Source: Allorhizobium pseudoryzae
GTDB lineage: Bacteria > Pseudomonadota > Alphaproteobacteria > Rhizobiales > Rhizobiaceae
Assembly: GCF_011046245.1 (NCBI RefSeq)
Contig: NZ_CP049241.1
Coordinates: 310,001 to 374,000, forward strand
Reading direction: 5' to 3'
DNA length: 64,000 bases
In this document: piece by piece, positions 9,183 to 18,332 of the stretch
Numbering within the stretch: the first letter of the stretch is position 1
Layout of the letters: each line of letters opens with the position of its first letter
Position numbers and translations under genes: made by a program
The notes under the pieces: generated by a model
Told to the model about the DNA's origin: nothing
Databases searched by the model: none
The model's input: only the letters and a program-made list of their open reading frames with translations

Positions 9183-9935
9183 TCAGTGGCCGCCCGGATG
9201 GACTGCGTCGTTGAGGTACATGCACGTCAGTACCGCAAAGACGTAGGCCTGCAGGAAGGCTACGAGGAATTCGAGACCGGTCAGAGCGACCGTCATGATC
9301 AGGGGCAGGATCGCGCCACCGATTCCGATTGCGCCGAGGGTTCCAAGCGAGGCAACGAAGCCTGCGAACACCTTCAGCGTGATGTGACCCGCCAGCATGT
9401 TGGCGAAAAGACGAACCGACAGCGAGATCGGGCGGGACAGGAAAGAGATGATTTCGATCGCGACGACGAGCGGCAGAAGCACGCCCGGAACACCGCTTGG
9501 AACGAAGACGTTCAGGAAGTGGAAGCCGTGCTTGTAAAAGCCGTAGACCACGACCGTGCCGATGACGAAGACCGCCAGCGCAAAGGTCACGATGATCTGG
9601 CTCGTCACGGTGAAGAAGTAAGGGAACATGCCGAGCAGGTTCGCGGTCAGCACGAACATGAACAGCGTGAACACCATGGGGAAGAATTTCATGCCATGGC
9701 TGCCGGCGCCTTCGCGCAGCATGGAGGCGATGAATTCATAGGACATTTCCGCAACCGACTGCGAGCGGTTCGGGATCAGCCCGCGGTTGGCGGTCGAGAA
9801 ATACAGGAAGCCGGCTGCGCAGGCGACCGTTGCGACCATGAACAGGGACGCATTGGTGAACGAGAAATCCATACCGCCGATCTCAATCGGGACGATCTTC
9901 GAGATCTGGAACTGATGGGTCGGATCGTTTGCCAC
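9183..9935 (-). CDS. atpB: F0F1 ATP synthase subunit a
   Basis: Stator membrane subunit with the proton half-channels, 250 residues and five to six hydrophobic segments. The essential arginine lies in [17 protein letters not shown], and the final helix has [19 protein letters not shown], both family hallmarks. It follows atpI after a ~79-bp gap and precedes atpE. Confidence 0.96.
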   Translation of the reverse strand: MANDPTHQFQISKIVPIEIGGMDFSFTNASLFMVATVACAAGFLYFSTANRGLIPNRSQSVAEMSYEFIASMLREGAGSHGMKFFPMVFTLFMFVLTANLLGMFPYFFTVTSQIIVTFALAVFVIGTVVVYGFYKHGFHFLNVFVPSGVPGVLLPLVVAIEIISFLSRPISLSVRLFANMLAGHITLKVFAGFVASLGTLGAIGIGGAILPLIMTVALTGLEFLVAFLQAYVFAVLTCMYLNDAVHPGGH

Positions 9936-10014
9936 CGCTCTACCTTCTTTCTTGCCTATGATCTGCCAAAACGACAGATCGTTCTCATGGGTCTATCCGG
10001 GTTTTGCCCGGCAC

Positions 10015-10371
10015 TCAGTGCGCGTCCTGGTCATCCTTCACACCGGGCCGCAAAGGCTCGGGCTTGGCGACCATGCCGACGGCACGGAGCACATTCAAAA
10101 TTCCGGCACAAAAACCGAGAAGAAGAAGAATGATCATCCCCCACGGCGCAGTGCCGACAAAACGGTCGATCAGATAACCCAGCATGGCACCAACGGCCAC
10201 CGCGGCTATGAATTCGGAAGATATCTTCAACCCGAGGGCCATGCCTTTGCGGCTTTCCTCGGATTGCATCTCCCTGGCTCGCTCCGCAGCCTCGCCCTGT
10301 TTTCGTCCGGCCAGCTTGGCAGACAAATTCTTCCGGCGTTGCTCCAGACTATCGTCCCGGTCTTCCGTCAT
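10015..10371 (-). CDS. atpI: ATP synthase assembly protein AtpI/AtpZ family
   Basis: A 118-residue protein with a charged N-terminal half (EQRRKNLSAKLAGRKQ...) and two membrane helices (FIAAVAVGAMLGYLID and GMIILLLLGFCAGILNVL). This matches the small AtpI/AtpZ (F0F1-ATPase subunit I) proteins that lead F0 operons and help c-ring assembly or Mg2+/Ca2+ handling. It is the first gene of the operon, about 90 bases after the predicted transcription start. Confidence 0.9.
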   Translation of the reverse strand: MTEDRDDSLEQRRKNLSAKLAGRKQGEAAERAREMQSEESRKGMALGLKISSEFIAAVAVGAMLGYLIDRFVGTAPWGMIILLLLGFCAGILNVLRAVGMVAKPEPLRPGVKDDQDAH

Positions 10372-10468
10372 CAGCGCATCCTCCAGGCCCCGTCCGAACC
10401 ACCCCGGTCCGAACCACTCTCTAAGCCCTGGAAATTAGCGCCTTCAGGCCCGTTTTGAAGTCGCGCGC

Positions 10469-10497
10469 ACCATAGTTTTGCGCGCATCCATAGTCAA
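10469..10497 (-). promoter_or_regulatory. predicted sigma-70 promoter of the F0 ATP synthase operon
   Basis: Read on the minus strand: TTGACT (10497-10492), a spacer of exactly 17 bases, then TATGGT (10474-10469). Transcription should start near 10462, about 90 bases before atpI. The spacing and -35 element are close to the housekeeping consensus, and nothing else upstream of atpI looks as good. Confidence 0.6.
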
Positions 10498-10601
10498 GGC
10501 GTCGCAAGACGCTCATCCAGAACAAATTAACCGATAAATTTCAGCGCTTTAAGCCACAACCGACGAAAGTTGCGACACACCGCCCGGGGAATCGGTGGCG
10601 T

Positions 10602-11774
10602 TTAGCTCCAGCCACCGCCATAGGTGCGATAAAAGACGTGCAGGCCAATGCGTCCGACCTTCTTCATGGTCCGGGCCCAGTTCGGCCGCACATAGACGGC
10701 ATGATAGTGGGTGGAGGAACCGACCTCCTTCAGCCAGATCTTTCCCGCCGTCACCGCAAGCGCCACTTCGCGGGCCATCGCCCAGTGCTCCTTCGAGCGG
10801 ATACGATCCCGGATATTGTCGCAGGCAAAGGAGAACTGGCAGCGGTTGCGCCAGTCCTCGTTCTGGTAGACCACGCCGCAGATCGTGTCGGGATAGGCCG
10901 GGTTGCGCACGCGGTTGAGAATGACCTGGGCAACGGCCGCCTGGCCCTTCACCGATTCTCCGCGCGCTTCGAAATAGATGCCGGAGGCAAGGCACTGCTG
11001 CTCCTTGGCGGAAAACACCGCCGGCGGCAGCGGGGTCGCCGCCCAGGCATGATCCTCCGGGCTGATCTCCGGCACGAAGCGGCCATTGTCCTTCTTCTCC
11101 GTCAAAATCGCATCGAAGGGCGACTGGCGGGCGAAATCGGGCTTCGACGGCGCATAGGCGGTTGCCAGCACATCCGCATGGTCATTGGTCACCAGGCTTG
11201 CCACCATGGGCGAGAGCGGAATGTCCGGCGTCTTCTTTTCCTCGCGACGGAAATAGAAGGAGGCAAGCTGCACCTGTTCAGCGCTCTTCGGTGCCTTGGC
11301 AAAGGCCACCAGCTCCGTCTTCTTCGCAGGCGGATCGAGCAGCGAACTGGAGCGCTGGAGAATGGAGCCAGCCGAAAAGGCCTTTGGCGGCTGCATGGGT
11401 TCGACGGCGACCACCCTGCCCTTCTTCTCCGTCCGGCGCACGCGATCCTCATCCGGCGTCTGGTCGGCATTCTTCTCCGGTGCGTTGAAGGCAATCTTGC
11501 GGCCATCGGGCAAGGACATGCCGGCATTGGCAATCAGCCGCGCCTCGCCTTCCGGAAAGTTCAGTTCGGCCGCATGCAGGGAACCGGCGGGCGAATTGGT
11601 CAGCACCATCCGCCATTGCATGCCGGACCGGTCGAAACCGGCCAGCAGGTCGGCCAGATCCCCCTGCGCCGGAATGGACGGGAAGATCAGCCAGGCGGCC
11701 AGACCGAAGATGACGGGGGATGCCCAGCGGTCCATGACGGACGGGCGGGACTTTCTGCTACTCCGCGAACGCAC
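10602..11774 (-). CDS. SleB-type cell wall hydrolase
   Basis: A 390-residue membrane-anchored protein. One N-terminal hydrophobic segment (VIFGLAAWLIF) is followed by a long Lys/Pro-rich periplasmic linker and, over the last ~130 residues, a SleB/CwlJ-like hydrolase domain: CLASGIYFEARGES with the catalytic-type Glu, QVILNRVRNPAYP, CQFSFACD, and a STHYHAVYVRP segment. The likely activity is peptidoglycan lysis. I keep the GTG start at 11774 because a GGAG lies eight bases upstream; the ATG at 11735 has no good ribosome-binding site. It is transcribed after kup in the same direction. Confidence 0.85.
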   Translation of the reverse strand: MRSRSSRKSRPSVMDRWASPVIFGLAAWLIFPSIPAQGDLADLLAGFDRSGMQWRMVLTNSPAGSLHAAELNFPEGEARLIANAGMSLPDGRKIAFNAPEKNADQTPDEDRVRRTEKKGRVVAVEPMQPPKAFSAGSILQRSSSLLDPPAKKTELVAFAKAPKSAEQVQLASFYFRREEKKTPDIPLSPMVASLVTNDHADVLATAYAPSKPDFARQSPFDAILTEKKDNGRFVPEISPEDHAWAATPLPPAVFSAKEQQCLASGIYFEARGESVKGQAAVAQVILNRVRNPAYPDTICGVVYQNEDWRNRCQFSFACDNIRDRIRSKEHWAMAREVALAVTAGKIWLKEVGSSTHYHAVYVRPNWARTMKKVGRIGLHVFYRTYGGGWS

Positions 11775-11843
11775 AGACGCAACTCCAAGACACTTTCACT
11801 CTTGGAGGAAAACAATGTGGGATTAACCTAAATGGAGGGTTAA

Positions 11844-11861
11844 CGCCCGGAAATCCGGGCG
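11844..11861 (-). terminator. short hairpin after kup
   Basis: An inverted repeat CGCCCGGA / TCCGGGCG lies 21 bases after the kup stop. It folds as a 7-bp stem with a 4-base loop. There is no T-run, so it may only stabilise the 3' end or act weakly as a terminator. Confidence 0.4.
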
Positions 11862-11881
11862 CTTGCGGCATCAGATTTTGC

Positions 11882-13804
11882 TTAAATAATAACGTGGGAC
11901 CCCAGTTCCACCACGCGGTTCGCCGGCAGGTGGAAATAATCGGACGGATCGATCGCCGTGTTGGCAAGCGCGATGAACAGCCGGTCCTGCCACATGGGCA
12001 TGCCCGATTCCGCATCCGGCACCAGTTTGCGGCGGCCGAGATAGAAGGAGGTCGACATGATATCGAATTTCAGGCCGCATTTCCGCAGGTAACCGAGCGC
12101 CTGCGAGACGTTCTGCGACTGCATGAAACCGAAGCGCAGTTCGATCAGCGTGAATCGGTCCGTCAGCTTGGTAATCGTGAACGAATTTTCCGCCGCAACG
12201 CGCGGCTTGTTTACCGTGCGGATCGTCAGGATGACGTTCTTTTCATGCAGGACGTGATTGTGCTTGAGGTTGTGCATCAGGGCGGCGGGCGCCGATTCCG
12301 GATCGCTGGTCAGGAAGATGGCGGTTCCCGGCACGTTGACCGGCGCGTGTGCGCTCCGGGCCTCGATCGACCGTTCGATCGAGGCGGCAAAGGTCGCGAG
12401 CGGCACATCCGCCCGGCGGGTCTTTTCTGCCAGAATGCTGGTGCCGCGCTTCCAGGTCCACATGACGATGGTAAAGACGATCGCGATCAGCACCGGCACG
12501 TAGCCGCCATCATGGATCTTCAGGAGGTTGGCACCGAGGAAGACGAATTCAAGCGAGAGCAGCGGTAAAAGCGTGATGAAGGCGACGCTGCGCGGCCAGT
12601 TCCAGCGCTTGCGCACGAATTCGAACGCCATCAGCGTGGTGACGACCATCGCGCCGGTCACCGATATGCCGTAGGCGGTGGCGAGCGCATCGGAGCTTTC
12701 AAAGCCAAGCACAAGGGCGAGAACACCGATCAGCAGGACAATATTGACGCCCGGCAGAAAAATCTGCCCCGTATTGGTCTCCGAGGTGAACAGGATCTCC
12801 ATGCGCGGCAGGTAGCCGAGATGGATTGCCTGGCGCACCAGCGAAAAGGCACCGGTGATCACCGCCTGGCTGGCAATGATGGTGGCGGCCGTCGCCAGGA
12901 TGACCATCGGCAACAACGCCCAGGAGGGGAACATCAGGAAGAAGGGGTTCTGCATCGCGTCCGGCTGTTTCAGCACGAAGGCGCCCTGCCCCAGATAATT
13001 CAGCGTGAGGGCCGGAAACACCAGCACCAGCCAGGCCCACTGGATCGGCTTGCGGCCGAAGTGCCCGAGATCGGCATACAATGCTTCGGCACCGGTTACC
13101 GTGAGGAACACCGCCCCCAGCACGACGATGCCCACGAAACGTTCCTGCACCATGAAGGCGATCGCATAATAGGGGTTAAACGCCAGCAGGATCGTTGGAT
13201 CATCAAAGATGTGCGAGGCGCCGGCAACCGCCATGGCGACAAACCAGACGGCGGTGATCGGTCCGAAAAAGCGCGCCACCATGCCGGTGCCCTGGGACTG
13301 GATGGCAAACAGCGCAATCAGGATCACCATCGAGATCGGCAGCACCGCTTCATCGAAGGCCGGCGTGACGAGCTTCAAACCTTCCACCGCCGACATGACC
13401 GAGAGCGCCGGCGTGATCATCGCATCACCCATGAAGAGTGCGGCGCCGATCAGACCCAGCACCATCAGCGTCGCCCTGTGGCCGCCGGCGGTCTTCATCA
13501 GCATGGCGAGCAGCGAGAGCGTGCCGCCTTCGCCATCGTTATCGGCGCGCAACAGAAAAAGGACGTATTTCAGCGTGACGATGATCGTCAGCGTCCAGAT
13601 CATCAGGGAAATAATGCCGATGATTTCGTATTGCGTGACGCCATCGGCGGAAACCGGCCGCAACGCTTCGCGAAACGCATAGAGCGGGCTGGTGCCGATA
13701 TCGCCGTAGACGACGCCGACCGAGCCGAGCGCAAGGCCGAGGAATTTCTTCAGGCTTTTCTCGTCATGCGCATGTTCATGATGGATTTCGGACATCCCGG
13801 CCAT
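11882..13804 (-). CDS. kup: Kup-family low-affinity potassium transporter
   Basis: A 640-residue KUP/HAK K+/H+ symporter of the inner membrane. The N-terminal [22 protein letters not shown] signature is clear, about twelve hydrophobic helices follow, and the polar C-terminal tail is cytoplasmic. The start is ATG 13804 or ATG 13795 ([13 protein letters not shown]); neither has a strong ribosome-binding site. It begins eight bases after the stop of the CorA-type gene, so the two cation transporters are probably co-transcribed. Confidence 0.95.
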   Translation of the reverse strand: MAGMSEIHHEHAHDEKSLKKFLGLALGSVGVVYGDIGTSPLYAFREALRPVSADGVTQYEIIGIISLMIWTLTIIVTLKYVLFLLRADNDGEGGTLSLLAMLMKTAGGHRATLMVLGLIGAALFMGDAMITPALSVMSAVEGLKLVTPAFDEAVLPISMVILIALFAIQSQGTGMVARFFGPITAVWFVAMAVAGASHIFDDPTILLAFNPYYAIAFMVQERFVGIVVLGAVFLTVTGAEALYADLGHFGRKPIQWAWLVLVFPALTLNYLGQGAFVLKQPDAMQNPFFLMFPSWALLPMVILATAATIIASQAVITGAFSLVRQAIHLGYLPRMEILFTSETNTGQIFLPGVNIVLLIGVLALVLGFESSDALATAYGISVTGAMVVTTLMAFEFVRKRWNWPRSVAFITLLPLLSLEFVFLGANLLKIHDGGYVPVLIAIVFTIVMWTWKRGTSILAEKTRRADVPLATFAASIERSIEARSAHAPVNVPGTAIFLTSDPESAPAALMHNLKHNHVLHEKNVILTIRTVNKPRVAAENSFTITKLTDRFTLIELRFGFMQSQNVSQALGYLRKCGLKFDIMSTSFYLGRRKLVPDAESGMPMWQDRLFIALANTAIDPSDYFHLPANRVVELGSHVII

Positions 13805-13812
13805 CTGGCTCG

Positions 13813-14784
13813 TCAGAGCCAGCCTTTCCAGCGGAAGAAAAAGAAGGGCACGACCGCGGAAATGATCATCGCGACGAGTGCCATGGGATAACCGAAGCTC
13901 CAGCCGAGCTCCGGCATGTGTTGAAAGTTCATGCCATAGATCGAGGCGACCAGGGTCGGCGGCAGGAAGACCACCGAGGCAATCGAGAAGATCTTGATGA
14001 TGGCATTCTGCTCGACATTGATCAGCCCGAGCGAGGCATCCAGCAGAAACGAAATATTGGCCGCGACAAACCCGACATGCTCGGAGAGCGACGCGACGTC
14101 GCGCGCCACCGTCTTGCAGAGCTTCGCGGTCTCCTTGTCACTCGTCACGGCATGGGTGTTCATGAGAAAGGTGAGCACCCGCGACAGGGAGCCCAGACTA
14201 TCGCGCACCTTGCCGATCAGCCGATGACACTCGGCGATCTCCGCGAGCTTACCTTCGAGGAATTTTGGCGGACGGCGTTTGCCGCGGTCGCGGAAGATTT
14301 CGGAGGACAGCGTATCGATCCGGCCGATGGCCGTCTCGAGGATTTCCGCGGTGCGGTCGGCAATCGTCTCCAGGAGATGGGCGAGCACAGCACAGCCATT
14401 CGCCATGTCTTCCGGCACGCGCCCGAAGGCTGCGACGAACAGATGGAACGACTTCGGCTCCGCATACCGCACGGTGAGCAGCCGGTCGCGCGCCAGGATG
14501 AAGGCGACGTCCGTCAACTGCGGATCATCGGTATCGGCACGCCAGACCAGCGAGGCGGTCATGAAGACGCTCGCTTTTTCCACGTAGAGACGGCTCGAGG
14601 GTTCGATGTCCTTCAGTTCGTCACGGGTCGGCACGGAAATATCCAGCAAGCCTTCGACGAAACGATCCTCTTCCGGCGTCGGGTGCAGAAGGTCGATCCA
14701 GACGATATCATCGGCAAGCGGTGGCGAGGAATGATCCGGAGTGAGGACCGTCTCAGACCCGTTGGCGCGGTAGGCTTTGATCAC
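13813..14784 (-). CDS. corA: CorA-family divalent cation transporter
   Basis: Mg2+/Co2+ channel-type transporter, 324 residues. The long cytoplasmic helical domain ends in two C-terminal membrane helices with the selectivity motif GMN ([15 protein letters not shown]) between them, and a positively charged end (RWKGWL). I start at the GTG at 14784 ([10 protein letters not shown]), which has GGAG about seven bases upstream and gives the family length; the GTG at 14820 would add 12 residues without a usable ribosome-binding site. It leads directly into kup. Confidence 0.92.
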   Translation of the reverse strand: MIKAYRANGSETVLTPDHSSPPLADDIVWIDLLHPTPEEDRFVEGLLDISVPTRDELKDIEPSSRLYVEKASVFMTASLVWRADTDDPQLTDVAFILARDRLLTVRYAEPKSFHLFVAAFGRVPEDMANGCAVLAHLLETIADRTAEILETAIGRIDTLSSEIFRDRGKRRPPKFLEGKLAEIAECHRLIGKVRDSLGSLSRVLTFLMNTHAVTSDKETAKLCKTVARDVASLSEHVGFVAANISFLLDASLGLINVEQNAIIKIFSIASVVFLPPTLVASIYGMNFQHMPELGWSFGYPMALVAMIISAVVPFFFFRWKGWL

Positions 14785-14929
14785 GCAGCGTCTCCGTGCC
14801 GGCGCCCGATTAACCGACACAATTGAACGTTAGGGCCAGACATCAGTTCCCTCGTCCCAAGCGGGATGCGCCTATACGCCTCGCCGTGACCGAATGCAAG
14901 CGACACCCCGATTCGCCTCGTGCAGAGGG

Positions 14930-16093
14930 TTAATCGAAAACGATGGCGGGTGCTGCCCGCAACGGGCGGCCCGTGAGTTCCTGCCACACGCGGGCGGCGA
15001 TCTCGCGGTAGATACGCGCAGCCGGACCGGAGGGATCTGAGACGACGACCGGCGTGCCGGCATCCGATTTTTCGCGGATATCCATGGTGAGCGGCACCTC
15101 GCCGAGGAACGGCACCTTGATGCGCTCGGCTTCCGCCTTTGCCCCGCCATGACCGAAGATATCGTAGCGCGTGCCGGTATCGGGCGCGAGGAAGTAGCTC
15201 ATATTTTCGATGATGCCGAGGAGCGGCACCTCGACCTTGCGGAACATGGCAATGCCCTTGCGCGCATCGATGAGCGCCAGATCCTGCGGGGTGGAGACGA
15301 TGACGGCGCCGGCGAGCGGCACTTGCTGCGCCATCGTCAGTTGCGCATCTCCCGTGCCGGGCGGCATATCAACCACCAGAACGTCGAGTTCGCCCCAGGC
15401 GACTTCGCGCAGCATCTGCAGGATGGCGGACTGGACCATCGGCCCGCGCCAGATCATCGCCGCCTCTTCCTCGACCAGGAAGCCCATGGACATGGCCTTC
15501 AGGCCATAGTTTTCCATCGGCACGATGATCCTGTTCTCGATCTGCTGCGGCCGGCCGGAAATCTTCAGGAGCCGCGGCACCGACGGACCGTAGATATCGG
15601 CATCCAGCAGGCCGACCTTCAAGCCGTTGGCGATGAGGCCGAGCGCGAGGTTGACCGCAGTCGTGGACTTGCCGACGCCGCCCTTGCCGGAGGCGACCGC
15701 GATGATGGCGCCGACACCCGGCACGCCGGCCTTCTGCGGCCGCTGGCCCTGTCCGGGAGGGGCGGCATGCGTGTGGCCATGCCCCTGCTGCGGGCGGGGC
15801 GGCTGAGGTGCGGCGGCGCGCGGTGGCGGCGCGCTGCCAGCCTTGCGGTCTGCCGTCAGCGTCACGAGCGCGCCCTTGACCCCCGGGATATCCTTGACCG
15901 TGCGCTCGGCGGCCATGCGCAGCGGTTCCAGTTCCTGTGCCCGTTCGGAGGGCACGGAGATCGAGAAATAGACCTTGCCATCGGCAATGAACACATCGGA
16001 AACCATGTTTCTCGACACGATATCGCCTTCCAGATCCGGACCGCGCACCCGGCGCAATGCCTCGATCACGGTTTCCTTCGTCACGTCGGCCAT
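14930..16093 (-). CDS. mrp: Mrp/NBP35-type iron-sulfur cluster carrier ATPase
   Basis: A P-loop ATPase of 387 residues that carries and delivers 4Fe-4S clusters. An N-terminal MIP18/DUF59 domain (EALRRVRGPDLEGDIVSRNMV) precedes a Pro/His-rich linker and the MinD-like domain with the deviant Walker A SGKGGVGKSTTAVNLA near residue 125. VVDMPPGTGDAQLT is the Walker B region. The ATG at 16093 has GGGAG upstream and matches the family start; the open frame continues to 16423, but that extension is not Mrp-like. A possible -10 (TATATG) lies on the minus strand near 16160. Confidence 0.94.
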   Translation of the reverse strand: MADVTKETVIEALRRVRGPDLEGDIVSRNMVSDVFIADGKVYFSISVPSERAQELEPLRMAAERTVKDIPGVKGALVTLTADRKAGSAPPPRAAAPQPPRPQQGHGHTHAAPPGQGQRPQKAGVPGVGAIIAVASGKGGVGKSTTAVNLALGLIANGLKVGLLDADIYGPSVPRLLKISGRPQQIENRIIVPMENYGLKAMSMGFLVEEEAAMIWRGPMVQSAILQMLREVAWGELDVLVVDMPPGTGDAQLTMAQQVPLAGAVIVSTPQDLALIDARKGIAMFRKVEVPLLGIIENMSYFLAPDTGTRYDIFGHGGAKAEAERIKVPFLGEVPLTMDIREKSDAGTPVVVSDPSGPAARIYREIAARVWQELTGRPLRAAPAIVFD

Positions 16094-16502
16094 GGTCACT
16101 CCCTGCCATCTGTCAGTCTGCTGCTGCACGTCAGGCAGCGGCGGCTTCTGCTGGAAAGACATATAGGTGCTGGCGCAGGGAAGGAGCAACAGGTTTCGGC
16201 CCCCAGTGACGCAGCGCCGCCCCCTCCCCCGGTGCCGAACTGCGGGAAAACGGCACAGAAAGAAGCCGCCGTTCAGACCTGCTGCGACACAATCGCGCGC
16301 ATGGGCTGAACGGCGGCTTTTCTTTTGTCGCGCCTCTTGGGACGCTTTTTTTAAGTCCCCTCTGGACCTGCCATTCAAGATGCAGGATGCGTGCCAAGTG
16401 GTTTGGGGCGGAGAAACCGTCAAAAAGCCAAGAATACAAACTGTATAGCCAAGAAGTGCGCCGCAAATTTATGCAGCGCATCAAAAAGCAGCAGCAAGAC
16501 CG
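16094..16502. other. gene-free gap with orphan hairpin
   Basis: About 410 bases between the starts and ends of the two minus-strand genes mrp and luxR. It contains the mrp leader, a strong hairpin with T-runs on both sides (listed separately) and, towards luxR, AT-rich sequence. Open frames here are short or are frame extensions of mrp. I see no protein gene. Confidence 0.6.
16263..16326. terminator. 14-bp stem hairpin, bidirectional terminator-like
   Basis: AAGCCGCCGTTCAG (16263-16276) pairs perfectly with CTGAACGGCGGCTT (16306-16319) around a 29-base loop. On the plus strand TTCTTTT follows; on the minus strand TTCTTTCT follows. It could end luxR transcripts, which stop about 180 bases upstream on the minus strand, or a small plus-strand RNA, since no plus-strand gene precedes it. 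Confidence 0.65.
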
Positions 16503-17225
16503 CTACTTTACCAGCCCCAGCCGGAAACCCTTGGCCACCGCCTGGGTGCGGTTAACGGCATCCAGCTTGCGTGTCGCACGGTTCAGATAGTGATTGACCG
16601 TGTGTTCGGACAGGTTGAGGATTTCAGCGATTTCGGCGCTGGTCTTGCCGGCAGCGGTCCAGTTCAGACAATCCAGCTCCCGCTCACTGAGCGCTTCTGT
16701 CGTGCGCACATCGATGGCGCAGATGGACGACAGCTTCTCGTAAACATGCGCGGCCAGATGCGCGAGCTCCATGACTTCCTGCGGCACCAAAGGCGCCCGG
16801 CTGCCGAGAAAGCCCACCACACCACGCTTTCCGCGAACGTCATGAACGGGGATGGCAATCCCGCCGGTGAGAGAGAATTGCGCAAAGACATCCAGCGCAT
16901 GGGGCAGACTTGGCTCTTTTTCAATCTCATAGCAGATCGGCAAGGTCGTTTCGCGCAACCTATGAAGCAAAGGACTGGACTGCAACAATTTATACTTGTC
17001 GAAGAGCGCAATGAACTCTGCCGGAAGATTGGTTACGATCGTACTCGCGGCAAGATCAAGAACCGTGCGCGGCGGCAGTGTAAAGACGACGAAATATCGG
17101 AAACCATATTCTTCCGCAACACTCCGCATCAGACGCAGGATGTCGAATTGTGTATCCATCCTGCGAATATCTGAAATGGCGTCATGCAACGAAAATTTTT
17201 TCTTCAGCGAGGACCGGAGATCCAT
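16503..17225 (-). CDS. LuxR-family transcriptional regulator (autoinducer-domain type)
   Basis: A 240-residue regulator. Residues ~20-165 look like the LuxR/TraR autoinducer-binding fold (YGFRYFVVFTLPP, GIAIPVHDVRGKRGVVGFLG), and the C-terminus is a GerE-type helix-turn-helix (LSERELDCLNWTAAGKTSAEIAEIL...TVNHYLNRATRKL). No luxI-type synthase is nearby, so it would be an orphan receptor. The gene and its upstream region are noticeably lower in GC than neighbours (several 60-base stretches at 40-50%), suggesting more recent acquisition or low expression. Ligand and targets are unknown. Confidence 0.85.
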   Translation of the reverse strand: MDLRSSLKKKFSLHDAISDIRRMDTQFDILRLMRSVAEEYGFRYFVVFTLPPRTVLDLAASTIVTNLPAEFIALFDKYKLLQSSPLLHRLRETTLPICYEIEKEPSLPHALDVFAQFSLTGGIAIPVHDVRGKRGVVGFLGSRAPLVPQEVMELAHLAAHVYEKLSSICAIDVRTTEALSERELDCLNWTAAGKTSAEIAEILNLSEHTVNHYLNRATRKLDAVNRTQAVAKGFRLGLVK

Positions 17226-17394
17226 TTCAAGAGCCTTTTATTAAACCAGCCAATTCTATCAATCCTCGGTTTAGAGGAGCTGGTTCTTGCGCAGTTCACG
17301 CGATTTGACTTATTTTGAAACACAGTATCGGAATTTCTTCTCACAAAACAGTTGGTTATTTGATCTATGAAAACTTGTAGGAACGGCTGAGGGA

Positions 17395-18228
17395 TCAGCG
17401 TGGCGCCAGAGCCACATCCAGTTCCGCTTCGATCGATGCTGCGATGGAGCAAAGCGGTCTCACCCATTCCTGCATCTGCTCCTCCTGCGCGCGAAAGGCC
17501 GGCGCGGTGACAGAAATCCCGCCGACAAAACCGCGCGAGGCCGCACAGACGGATGCCGCCACGCAGCGGATGCCAGCCTGGTGCTCCTCCCGATCGAAGG
17601 CAAAACCCTGGACCCGGATAGTCCCGATTTCCGCCAACAGGATTTTCGGATCTGTGAGGGTCTGCGGCGTGAAGCGGACAAACCGTATGGCCTCCGCCAT
17701 GCGCTGGAGCTTATCATCCTCGAGCGTCGAGAGCGCTGCCTTGCCGATGCCGGTACAATAGACGGGCGAGGCGTTGCCGACCTGCGAGTGCATCCGCACG
17801 GCCTGGCGACTTTCAAGCTTGTCGAGATAAATGATATCCGTGCCGCGCAGGACACCGAAATGGACGGTCTCTCCGGTCAGTTCCTGCAGGCGGCGCAGAT
17901 GCGGTTCCGCAATCTTGCGGGCGGAGTTCCTGGCCCAGACCTGCGACGCGAAACTGAGAAGGCGCAGTCCACCCGTGTACGTGCCATCCGGGGAAAGATC
18001 GAGCAGCCCCTCCAGAACGAGATGCCGCAACTGGCGGTGCAGACTGCCGCGCGGCTGGTCCGTCAGGCGCAGGATATCGCTGAAGCGCAGCGGCTGCTGC
18101 GCCGAGCAGACGAGTTCGACCAGCGCAATGGCTTTGCCCAGCGTTCCAGTCTCAGCCGCCGATGCCACCTGTTCCGCAGGTTTCGGATCATCCGCAGTGT
18201 CCGCGGGCGTTTCACGGCGCTTGGTCAT
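17395..18228 (-). CDS. IclR-family transcriptional regulator
   Basis: A 277-residue regulator with an N-terminal winged helix-turn-helix (GTLGKAIALVELVCSAQQPLRFSDILRLT) and a C-terminal effector-binding domain (RGTDIIYLDKLES, PVYCTGIGKAAL, GIRCVAASV). It is divergent from the sugar-acid operon, so it most likely regulates that operon in response to a sugar acid or ketodeoxy intermediate; this is inferred from position. The ATG at 18228 has AGAGG five bases upstream. A perfect inverted repeat next to the operon's ribosome-binding site is the best operator candidate. Confidence 0.92.
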   Translation of the reverse strand: MTKRRETPADTADDPKPAEQVASAAETGTLGKAIALVELVCSAQQPLRFSDILRLTDQPRGSLHRQLRHLVLEGLLDLSPDGTYTGGLRLLSFASQVWARNSARKIAEPHLRRLQELTGETVHFGVLRGTDIIYLDKLESRQAVRMHSQVGNASPVYCTGIGKAALSTLEDDKLQRMAEAIRFVRFTPQTLTDPKILLAEIGTIRVQGFAFDREEHQAGIRCVAASVCAASRGFVGGISVTAPAFRAQEEQMQEWVRPLCSIAASIEAELDVALAPR

Positions 18229-18257
18229 GGTGGCCTCTGCAGCGGCATGGTTGACGC

Positions 18258-18321
18258 TTGACAGAGAACAGGATTAATCGCTTTATTCCAGATAGTCAAA
18301 CATAGTTCCAAATAATGGAAC
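18258..18321 (+). promoter_or_regulatory. promoter and probable IclR operator of the sugar-acid operon
   Basis: TTGACA (18258-18263) is a perfect -35, followed after 17 bases by CTTTAT (18281-18286) as -10, so transcription should begin near 18293. GTTCCA (18305-18310) and TGGAAC (18316-18321) form a perfect inverted repeat with a 5-base spacer, at about +13 to +29 and touching the ribosome-binding site AGGAG. The size and shape suit an IclR dimer blocking transcription; assignment to the divergent IclR gene is inference. Confidence 0.6.
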
Positions 18322-18332
18322 AGGAGCCTGCA

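Noticed and set aside
9120..10133. Plus-strand open frame over atpB and atpI
   Set aside because: Antisense shadow with Arg/Glu/Asp/His-rich composition; atpB and atpI on the other strand are unmistakable.
16094..16423. N-terminal extension of the mrp frame
   Set aside because: The residues before MADVTKET do not match Mrp, and a GGGAG-preceded ATG at 16093 fits the family start.
16503..17225. Quorum-sensing circuit around luxR
   Set aside because: No luxI homologue or recognisable lux box palindrome is present nearby, so a circuit is not supported.
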